64,000 nucleotides of DNA from Cristatella mucedo (taxonomy: Eukaryota; Bryozoa; Phylactolaemata; Cristatellidae), in contig WPIO01000017.1 in NCBI GenBank assembly GCA_009760855.2, positions 248,001 to 312,000 of the forward strand. The letters are read 5' to 3'. Of the stretch, positions 49,701-61,532 are shown piece by piece. Made by a program: the position numbers and the translations under genes. The notes beneath the pieces are model-generated. The model ran no database searches. It saw only the letters and a program-made list of their open reading frames with translations, and was not told the origin of the DNA. How positions within the stretch are numbered: position 1 is the first letter of the stretch; each line of letters opens with the position of its first letter.

Positions 49701-52700
49701 TGGCAGCAGTGTGCTTAGGATCGTGGTCGTACTCGAAAATATAATCCTGTCCACGAAGTGCCATTGCACACGGGAGTCCTACGTTTTGGAGAAGGTCTAA
49801 ATAGACGTCTTGGGTCGTGATGCTCGGCGGTATGCAGTGTAGGGCTCCAGTGCCACTTCTGCTGAAGCACTCCAATAACATTACATATTTTCTCCGTATT
49901 GTACAGTTGGCTGCAAGCAATTACGTGAGTAGGCTTCGTTGGGTCGCCCATGCACGTAAAGCCATCGTTTGCAGTTCGAAAGGAGTGTGACTTTGCTTTC
50001 ATCACTCCATACAACTTTACCATAATCATCAGCAGTCCAGTGGATTCGAGCCTAGCTCCACTCCAAACGACTTAAAATGTTCTTCGCCGACAGAAGAAGT
50101 TTGTTCTTTGCAACTCTAGAATGCAGACCAGCCTCATCTAATCGCCTTCTGACAGTATCCCCGATGATTCGCTTTGTAGACGATGCATGCAGACTTTTAA
50201 TTAACACGAGCTTTTGCTGCCTCCAACTTTAGGATGGTGTTTTCCCACCTAGTGGTAGCACGGGGCTGGCCCGACTATGTAGCATTTTCAGGCCTTTCGG
50301 TCTTCTCCATCTTTATCACCTTATACGAAATCGTACTCTTCGGAATTTATAAACTAGCAGCAATTTGATAGTACTAGTGTCCATCCTTGCACAGTGTCAT
50401 GATTTTACCCCTCCCACGGAGCTCGACAGTTCGGTGACCTTCGGCATTACTGGCAGGCTTTTCCCAGTGAAATAAGTAATCCTCAATGGGTTCTCTGTAC
50501 AGTTTCGTTTCGTGTGCAGCCTCACGGTACCAGCAGGAGCTGATGATTAAGTTGTTTCTCGCGGCTCTATTCTGGCCAAAACAGTCATTTTACTGGTATG
50601 TAAAGGATTTTGGGCATATTGTCGATAAGTTGCCCAACCAATATGGCAATTAATAATTGGGCATCCGATAAGTAGCAGACAGAACCAGTACCGCAGCTCT
50701 ATTTCATGGAAATTATTATTGGACTATGAGGCCTGTATCCTAACTAGTACAGGCTTTATATACACTGCCTACCAAAAGTTTCTACGAATCTGGTCCATCA
50801 ACGTAAGTTTGGTTGTAGCTAATGCCCTATTCGAACACGTGACTATTCCACCACCACCACCACCACCACCACCCCCCCCCCCCCCCCCCCGCGGATGCCA
50901 CCTAGCAGAACCTATTTTGGGACATTTTGTCGCCGACAATGCCTTGGCTTACGATGAGCTAAGGTACCCGGATGTCTCTTTGACCTGTTTGGGTGAGCTC
51001 CTGCCATATTGATGGTCGCTATGCGACCGTAATATGCCTCTAGTAGCACAGCTTTCTGAGGATACGACAGTGATTTTCAAGTCGTTACACGGAGATGGCT
51101 ATTAAAACAGAAATCATTTGGCGGCTGAAGATCTCAGAGGGTACTGTAGGAACATTATTCGGTAACATCAGGACTATGGTTGCACAGAGGCACTGTCGGG
51201 CTTCGGTTGCCCTCGAGTAACTTCTCCGAGGGAGGACCGGCTCTCAAAAGCACGGCTCTGAAGGACAGGCTGGCCACTGCTAAAATGCACTACCATAGTC
51301 TCTCTCAAGCTAAAGTAACGGTCGTAAGCCAAACACTGTGAGTAGATGGCTCAAAAAACAAGGATTGGATGCACGGGTGGCCAAGTCCAAGCCATTGTTG
51401 ACTGTGCAGCACAAAAAAGGAAGGCCGAATTGTGCTTGCTGATTCCAGTATTTGACATCCGCACAGTGGAACAGAGTGCTATGGTCTGGTAAGTCCAAAT
51501 TCAAAAGGGAGACATACGTTTGCCGGTGAATAGGTGTAGCATACATGGACGTTTGTCTGAATATCAAACATCATCGTGCCTCGACAGCTTATTGATTGTA
51601 CCCAATAAATTGCATGTAATTATATTTTTCCTAGCTTCTCGGCACGATACAATTATATAGAGTTGGATCCTATCTAAATCTTGTGTTTTGAGTAAAATGG
51701 TGTGCTGGTAGCAGTTGCCTTGAAAATTTTGGAGGGCGGTGTATGGGCTATTTAGTTCATTTCGAGCACCTTAACCTTGGGTCTTAGCCGGGGGGGGGGG
51801 TAAGGTTGCTCTTCACGACCCAGGTTGCAGTTTTGATTCCTGCAGTGGTGATCTTTATTGCCCCTGAAAGCAGTGGTTATAGCCGTAAAGGCTCTTCTGC
51901 TGCTACATAAATGAGACTGTTATAGCATGCTAACCTGTATATGGTTGTTCTACCAATGACTAGAAGCCCTATTTGTTGTTGTTGTGGCATACCTCGGATA
52001 ATTGAGGTGCTGTCATCCATTAACACTCTGCCTTCTTTTGATGACTGAGAGGGATCGATGCTTGAGATATAACTCTCCCTTTTGCCAATGTGATTGTCAG
52101 GCACAACCTAAGCTTGCAATTATATGCAGATGACACTCAGTTGTACCTTGGCTTCGATCCCTCTTAGCCTTCCAGTAGGTCGTTCTGTCAACTCCATAGC
52201 GGCATGTATTGATGAGATCTGCCCCTGGATGGCAGCAACATTTCTTAAGTTAAATGACGATAAAACCAACCTAATAGCTATGGGCAGACCAGAAATTGGA
52301 AAACCCAACACTCAAAATTGGCTCTGGCAGTATATCTCCTGTTGAATCTGCACACCAAATCTAGGTGTCCTGTTCCAAAGTGACCTATCATTAGATGGCC
52401 ACATCTGCTCCGCAGTCAAGTCTGCCTACTTTCAGCTGCATAACATTGCTAAAATTCGGGCTTGCTTAGACAGGGATACTACATCTAAATTGGTCCAAGA
52501 ATTTGAGACATCCCATCTTGACTTCTGTAACTCACTGCTTGCTGGCCTACCGGCATGTGCAATCAGGCGATTACAGCTGGTGCAAAACTGCTGCTAAGCT
52601 TGTCTGTCGTGAGCATCGCAGTTAACTCATCACACCACTTATCGCCAAACTTCAGTGGCTCCCAGTCAAGCTACACATTGACTTCAAGGTTCTGTCATTC

Positions 52701-55700
52701 ACTTTTAGGTCACTTTATTCTTTGGCTCCAGCCTACCTACCAGATCTACTCCTCCACCAGGCCAAACATAGTACCACCGGCTTTTCGGAATCTAGCTGTT
52801 TTCCCATACCTCAAATCATTTGGAGACCCGGCCTTTAGTTCCTGTGCACCCAATGCCGGGAACTTCCTTCCTAATGGCGTCACGGCATCCCCGGACTTGA
52901 CCACATTTAAAGAGGAACTGTATACACATCTATTTATCACAGCATTTAGTGGGTCACTGTGATTTGTCCTCTGTGTGCTTATGCTTGCTGACACTGCACT
53001 TGCTACCACTAACCGTATTTACATGCTGACCCTGTGCATGTCACCTCTAACCATGTTAGGCTTGTTGACATTGAGCAAGATTCCACTAACCATTCGATCG
53101 CGCTTCCTTTATAGCATATGTAAAGTGCCTAGAAAAAGATTCAGTTTTTTGAAGCTGCTATACAAATCTATTATTATTATTCTTACTACACCATGGCCGG
53201 CCTAAATGTTGCACAGCTTTTTTGTCTCATTCTGTCTGCGAAGTTGGAGACAGCTATCGTACCTCTGTTCCTGATCTGCTCTATAATTATTGGGAGCCCA
53301 TGCCAGCCGATCAATTGTTCGTTGGCTTGCGCAGACTGCAAGCTTGAATCTGATTCTAGGTTTCACTCTTTTCCACTAATCAAACCAGGCCTTTTGGTTG
53401 TGGTGTGCATTTTCTTGGAGGGCATTGTAAGGGTCGCAATACTGCCCTATGGTTTGAAGCTGCCCCATGGGTTACCGGGCATCCAGCCCATATCCACCTC
53501 AACCACTGGCCTGTATAATGACAAGCCTACTAGCTGGTGTCCTCACATCCATGTCAACCACTGACCTGTATAATTACAGGCCTACTAGCTGAATTTCATG
53601 GAATCGCTTGAAGCCAGTCGGGGATTGTTCCTGGTAACCGTTTAACAGTAGCAGTAAAACAGCTGTTTTTCGCCAAAAATTGAAAAGTGAATTGTTTCAG
53701 CTTTTACCATTTCCAACAGAAATTTTTAAACAAAAAGATGCTACAACTGAAGCTCTAACGTTCAATATAGACATGAAATGTGTAACAGAAAACTGTTTTT
53801 AAATTACTTTTGAACGTGTTAGTGATTTGTTATGATAGTTTTATCAAGTTAGCTAAAAACTAAAATTAAAGTGCAAGTTTGCACAAAATTAAGATATTAA
53901 ATTAATTGATTCTGTGGCATCGACAAATATTTTATGTTCTTTTCAGTCATGTATTCAGTTTGGGAGTACTCTGTAAAATGAAAGAGTCCAATTACAGGAG
54001 AGCCAGAAGGTTAATGTGGACGATGCAGGAAAATCATCAAACGTTCCTGAAACTGTTGACTGTGTTTTTTGAAAATTGAAATTAGTAAACAGCTGTTTTT
54101 TTCAAAAATGACTTTCCAAAACCCTAACTGTATCCTTAACCCGTCGGCTGTAATTACAAATCAATCACTACTCTCAATCAATGAGGAAAAACACCCTGAG
54201 CATTTTAGGCTGATAGCAGTAAGCATCTCCACACTTTATTGGGACCTCATGCCTCCACAGTACAAACTAAAAGAGTCTGCCAAAGCACGAAGCCACACCA
54301 CATCCGGTCGTTCAATGGCCACTGCTGGTTCAAACCATTACGGCTTGACCTGGACATGCAAGAGTGATTTCAATTTACCACTCTGTCTAATACATTTTCC
54401 CGAGATAATCCAAGCACCAAAAGGGTATTCATGCTGCTCCCACAGACAGCTGGCACCTGGTAGTGCAGTGGCAGCTGCTGGTTTCAAATTAGTCGGAATG
54501 ACCTGATGATCATTGCGCAAGTCTGTGACCTCTACCTGCAGTCAAGCAGGCTACACAAACTTGCTGCTGGCCCCTTATAACCTGCAGTGCTTCTGTCGTG
54601 CTAGCAAGCCGTGCGACTTTCTGCCAGTCTGCAGCGAGAGCACGTTTATGCGCTCGTGTATGTGCGCAGTCATTCGAAGTCATCCTCTTGCTTGCTAAGC
54701 CGTTATTATTCACTCACTACTGTGTTAGCCGCGTGCAGAGAATGCGCCATTTATTTTACCAGCAACTAGTGCGCATGCGCCACATAGCAGCTGCCTATGA
54801 TTCTCGGCAATCATTGGGGTGCATCTATTACACTGCAGGCAGTTGTACTGGAAGGAAAGTACTGGAAAAGAAGGCTGGAGATAGTGTGCTCTGAATATAA
54901 AAAGTGGCGCGTGTTTTTCAAAGAGAAAATGCGATCGAGAGCTCGTGTGCTCGAGGTAAGTTCTGTGCACTGCAGTTCAGCTGACGCCGAGATGTTGCGT
55001 TTGCAGCTGCCAGCAAGCGATCTCTGTCTGCTATTGGTGCTGCCCCGGCTCACTTTGCATGTTTCGTTGAGCATCGGTGATAGATTATGCAAAGGGTCAT
55101 GCCCGGGGGCCAGCTGCAGCTGCTGCTTTAGTCACCCTTCTCCGAAAGGCTACGGCAGGTCAGGCAGAGTGTACTGGGTGCTCCTCGGTTAAGCATTCAG
55201 CTGCAGTAGTAGCTCTGGAGGCTGCCATAGCGAGGGACTGCCGGCTGGCGTGTTGCTTTGATAACCATTGTCACATATGTCGTAAGTATGCCCACTCAGC
55301 AGAATGAGGATAGATAGTGTGTCTGCCCATTTATAGCATGCGTATTCTAACTCAGCCAGCAGGGATAATGGTCTGCTTGTCTAATCAGCCGAGACCTACC
55401 CGCGATCGCCCTCATGAAGCAGCCAGACTGCTGCCTGTAATAATTTTTCCACGTTTCAGCATTCCAGCTGATAGACGGGAGGGCCAATGAATGTGTGCTA
55501 AAATAATCCCTTTGTTATAGAAAACATCAAAGTCGTTTATAGTATCCCTGGCCAACTTGGTTTCAGGATTGAAAGTAGCATCGAACAGTAACCGATAGTG
55601 AATGAATCAGTGCACTGCAGTTTTGAAAGTCCAAAATAGCAAGTGGAGACAGTTTGGGTCTAGCTAGACAAGCCAGCTTGGTCTTTGTGCTTCGGCCGAG

Positions 55701-58700
55701 AGACTTCGAGTCAGGCCCCCCACACTGGCAAAGTTCAAAATAAAGTCTTAGGGGTCACGATGTTGGCTAGGTAGAAATAAAACGGCATGACTAGGTTAGC
55801 ACATCTCTAATTATTGGTAGCACGAATTTTGTGGTTTGTGCGTGCATCATTGGTATACTCGTCCATGTAACGACACGACTGCACCTTACCGATGCACCTT
55901 ATCTGCACCTTACAGTAAAGTACCTGTACCGATCAAGACAACTTTACCTCGGCCTTCAAGGGTTCTGGTAGATTTGAGCCTCGGTCCACTCTCCTAATCA
56001 TATCGAGGAAAAGCAGGCCAGCCTCGTGTAACCACGTTGCCACATGATCATGACTTTAAATGTAAAGTGCCTAGAAATAGATTGAGTTCTCTGAGGGTGC
56101 TATATTAAGTGTATTATTGTTATTATTATCCTACACACAAAGTCTATAGCAGTGTCTTAAGTTCGGCTAGTAAAAAGCAGCAGCAAAACGTAGCTAGTTT
56201 TAGTTGCTGTCACGAGGTCCATCCAGAGTTTAAAACCCCATTGCCACAGGGTTTAGAGGCGCGTAACAAGTGTTAGCTACCTAACTGTCATCATCAGTGA
56301 CTGCACCTGCCTCGTGTGTCGATCCAACATAAACCCATTATGCAGCACGGTAACCAGTGGTCCGGTACCTTGGCCGACCACCGAATGAGCTTTAAATGGT
56401 CAAGATTAATTTATGTACATGTGTAGCACAGTGGACGAGGTATATTGCTCGATATCTGAAAATGAGTTTGTGAAGCCAAATTCTAAAAGCAGTTTGTTGG
56501 GACTTTTTGATGTTTCGGGTAGCATTCTCTTCGTGAAATTTTCAGTTTCACAGCCCTTTGATTGTCATGCAGTTAAGGTGTGTGGGCTTCGGAACTTATT
56601 TTGTAGTTGTAGTCCCATGGCTGTCTGCATGGTTCAGATGCTTACGACACAGTTGAGTGCATGCGCATGGATTGCAGGCTGCTTTTCTGATCACAGGTTG
56701 CTTTTTGACTTTCGTGGTGCTGCTATAGCAATGGATTACAGGGATGTTGCAGCAGAGATGTGCCAGAAGCCAATTGATGCATCCTATCCTATCTATCTTC
56801 GGGCCATAATTTAGCAAACTGGCTAGCCGTGCAGTTTGCCTTAAACGGGTGGACAGTGTGATATACTCAGTATGGCGCTGGTTTGGCTTGTTTTGGCTGG
56901 TTTGTCTTTTAGTCTGTACTGCGTGGCACCTGTCGAGCAGCCCAGGCTCTAAGTGTCTTTTGACGCACAGATACCGGAGTTGCTTGATCGAGTGGCTGAG
57001 CACGATGCATTCAGGCTGGTCAGCAATCAGCTCTTTGTGGACCCGCCGCCGCAGCTGACCGAGGAAGACCTTCGTATGGACTTCAGCGACACCCTGTTTT
57101 CAAGTTTAAATCAACCTTTCCATTTTCCGAATCCTCGAGAAATGGGTATGTCCCTTCATTAAGATGTATAAAATGGGATGCAAGGCCATCGTGGCTGACG
57201 GTTTTCGCTTCGTAGTTGCAACACGTGCTGCTCCTCCATGCAGAAGACGTTTCGTCATCCTTATGCAATGAATGGCCCAAGCCTTGATCGGTAAACAAAA
57301 GATGCAGGTTTAATTTGCCCGTGCATGCTTAAAGCAATGTGCATCTTTCGGTATTCAAATGGCTAGTGGGCATACTACCACTCGGCGATCGAGGCACCAT
57401 GCCATGCGCTCGTGCATTCGCGCATTCTCTAGCTTAGAAGGTGCGCTTTTGCAATCGAACGTTTGGCGCCTGCCCAGCTTTGAGTCTGCACCTTCGTTGA
57501 CGTGCTATCCCGACTCGCTGCACTTGCATGTAACCGATGTTGTGTTCGGCACAGCTGGCTGAGCGATAGCCTCGGAAGTAAGGCTCTATCGAAGGGCCGG
57601 CAGCAAACGTTTCATGGTGTCAGCCCGGGTTAAATAGTCGGTGCGATCGGTAAATGGCCTTTCTTACATCGGTCTCGACTTTTGGAATTCTCTTGTCGAA
57701 GGTCTTCCGGCCTGTGTAATGAGGCGCTCACATTTGGTGAAAAACTCGGCAGCTAATCTTGTCTGCCTTGAACGTCCCAATTGCTGCACTGCACCTCTTC
57801 TCGCCGAACTGCATCAGCTCACGTACGTGAAGGAAATCGACTTTAAGGTTTTGTCACTCACTTTTAGGTCCCTTCATCCTCGTGTTAATGCCTACATATC
57901 CAAACTATTTCCCCAAGCAGGCTAGGCATCGTACCACCTGTTTTTCGGACTCAAATCGGTTAGATAATAATAATAATACATTTGTATAGCTCGGAGAACT
58001 GAATCTCTTTCTAAGCACTTTACATATGCTGCAAAGGAAGCACGTTCGAATGGTTAACTGTTGATATGCCTCGAACCAAGATCTCCTTTTGACTCTGCCT
58101 TTAATGTGTGTATGCTATCAAAACCCGGAACTCACTCTTGACTGGTGTCACACCTCCTCTGAGTCGATGGCATTAAAAAGGAAGCTAAAACGCACCCGCT
58201 TCTCACAGCATTTGCCGGGTCCGTGTGAATTTTCCTGTATGTGCTTATGCGTGCTGATATCGCGCATGTTATCCCTAACCAATTGACACGTGTCCATTAC
58301 TGCATATGTAAAGTGCATAGAAAAAGATTTAACTAAATTAGAGCGCTATGCAAACATCATTATTACTATTATTGATAATCAAGTTTCAAGTTGTGTTCGG
58401 TTTGCCTGCTTCATTCAAGACAGTTCAGGTTAATGGCCACGCATTTACTTGGATCTCTGTTTTTAGTATATAATTAGTTGTGCCCGGTGTTTTCGCTTTC
58501 TGCCGCATTTTTTTCATCAGCTGACTATGCTGCCACATTGGTGCTGTAGCTTTAAACGAGGTCTGATCCCGGAGAGCAGAAGTAGAACTGGGCATTTCCT
58601 TGTTTTCTCAGCTCTCCTTCATATTTTGAAAAAAAACTGGCCTTTGTGGGGGCGGTGGCATGCTTACTACGCCGCCGTGCTGGGAGGAAGAGAGTGAGCA

Positions 58701-59120
58701 AGACATGGTAAGGTGGCGGTGGACAGCCGTGAATGCCCTTTAGTGACCTATGCTTGCAAACAGAAGGACCAAATTTTCGGCAAAGAAGTCGACTTGGGCA
58801 TTTGCATTCTGTCTGTGCTCTGAGCATCTCAGCGGAAAGAAGAACTTGTGCATGCACCCTTCAACTTCACGTGTCTTTTGCCATGAAGGTCGCTGACTAT
58901 AGTTCGATCGCAATATACTCGGTCGATCGCCCGCTACTGGCCTCGAGTCTTGACTTCTGTGATTAGCCTTGTAGCTGCTGCTGCTCCCGTGCGAGAGCTT
59001 GCTCGGTGCACGCGTGCCGCCAGCCGTGCACCGAGCTTGTGCTCCGCCGCTATGATCGCGGCGGCGGAGCCCCTCCCATAGATTCGCCTTCGTCACGAGG
59101 CTGCTCAGTGGTTTCTGCTT

Positions 59121-59217
<97 letters not shown>

Positions 59218-61447
59218 CGCTCACCAAATTGCCTCTAAAGGGCATCCCAAATCTATATTTAAATCTACAGGACCCAAAGGCACCGTGGGGGAGGGTAACC
59301 AAGAGCAGAGAAATTCACTGTCCGAGCGTTCATCAGCAGCATTTGGTGTCCCTGGGCCGGTGCTCAAACCACCGAAGCAGGCTGCTCCGTAGCTGCCTGC
59401 TCCGAAGCAGGCAGCTCGGCAAGCTGCTTAGGCGCGGCAGCGTTGCTGTGCGCTCAAGTGGCTCGTTGTCGTGCTGTACTAGTGCAGAGGTATCGGCCGA
59501 TTTGATATGCCACTTAGCCCGGTACGATGATTAGCTAGCCCTGTTGGCCTCTGCTCCTCCTTCCCTAGTTGTTTTTGTTGTTGCTGGTGCGAGTGAGCTC
59601 TAGAGAGTGGCAGCTCTCGTCTTGTGTTTGCCTCTCCCCCCCCCCGTGTTCAGCAGTTGGTGACCTCTGTGTTGCTTTTTGTGAGCCTGCGCCCCGTGTT
59701 TGATGCCCAAAACTTCGACATATAAGTGCAAGTGTCTCGTAAACCTTCCCGTTGGAGTCTTGAATGTCAAATTCCGTGTCCACCAACAGGATCGTTGTTA
59801 GTGGACAGGATGATGTATCTCCGTCAGTAACTCCACAAAGTCATTGAGACCATGTGGGTGTTACGCAGGAGAGTTTTGTATAGCACACTCACAGCCTAAG
59901 CGGCTTTCGGTATGCATTCGGTAGCCAACAGAGGATCGTTGTTAGTGGACAGGATGTGTGCCTCGTTTAACCATTACCAGGTTTCAATCGATAGTTCGGG
60001 CACCTGCTGACGTCGCAGCTTGGTATAGGGCTGCATAGCAGTTCTGTGAGATGATTGCCTTCGGAAAAAGTGTCTGTGTCAGCCTAGGTTTGAGATTGGG
60101 GTTGGTTGGATATTGTTCCGGAGCTATTGAGCAATATTTACCAGCCGGTTGCTGCATGTGCACCCGTGTGACTTCCGTGAAGTCACCAGTCGTCCATCTT
60201 GAAGCCAGTGCCTTCCTTTTTAGCATGGTTCACTTCCACCGAACCGATGGGGCAACGAAATCATATGTGCCAAATCTTTATTAGCAAGACGTATTAAAAT
60301 AGCATAAACATAATCCACGCAAGTAAAGAGAAAGGCTGCTGGCAAGTTGTGTCAGTTATTGTTCGGCCATATTGCTATTTATTTGCTGGACCTATTTTAC
60401 CACCCCTGCAATATTTTGTTATAATTCCACCAGCATAGGGAAGGCTTTGCTGCAGCCTTTTTTAGGCACCGTGCAAAAAACTTGTGCATGCCAGTGCGTG
60501 CGTGTGTGTAAAGCATCTGTGATTGGTTCTGGAGTTGTTGTCATAGTTGCTGCTTTGTAGGACAACTGGGAAATGCAGACTTCATCCAGCCCGCTTTGAT
60601 TGGTCTACAGCCGAATCTGGACGATGTGAACTTTATGGACACTGTCGACCCATTGCACGGTTGGTTGGTTTTTTCAGACGCGTCTTATGCATTCGTATTA
60701 TTAAGTGGCCGGTATTGCGCATGGCTGTTCTGAAGTGTGATTACGATTTGATGCATTATGCCTTTTCTCATTCGTGCCTTATCGTGTTATGCTCAATAAA
60801 TGGCGTCGGCTTCTTTTAGATGACAGAGACTTCTTATCGAAAGGTAGACACACGTGTGCTCATTAGTTACTTCTCCTGCATGCCCTTTGACCTGCCTTGC
60901 TTGCCTGTCCTATTTATGTTGCTGGCACAGCGGCTCCTGTTTTCTATGACAATTTTGTTCAGTTTAAGCTTTCTTCCTCTTCAGTTGCATCGTCTCTGCT
61001 GTCCTTGTTCGTTCCACTGGTGTCAGGTTCATTCACTGTGAGCACTTGTGGTGAGCGACTGAGTGGTATTTCCACTGGTATCGGGTGCAGTTCGCCCAAG
61101 GAAGGCGCTCTTGTTAGGGCATGACTCAAGGAAGGGCGCGCACCTGTGTCTTCCCGAGCACAGCATAGCTACACATTTGCTTTGGCAGTCATAAGAAGTG
61201 CCTGTCATAGGTGGACGTTTCGCCTGTTGTGCAAGAAATTCTTTCTGCTGCTTCCGAGGCTGCTAGTTTAGAGCATGCGAGCCGCTACTTTTGCACTGAG
61301 ACTCTGTCGTGTTAACATGCGTAGTGAAAGTAGTTTCCCTGCCGAACAGGCACTGCTTGCACGAGGTCTTCCCCTTCGAAAAAGAAGTTTTTTTCATGGC
61401 AGACGGTCATGCGCAAGTGCAAGAGATCGAGTGCCGTGCTCACCCTA

Positions 61448-61532
<85 letters not shown>

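Noticed and set aside
56413-56814. 133-codon frame in Mondo intron 4 as an extra exon
   Set aside because: No Mondo similarity, and exons 4 and 5 already join in frame without it.
59006-59392. 128-codon frame with a Leu-Ser repeat
   Set aside because: It is the CT microsatellite read through, plus unrelated flanks.
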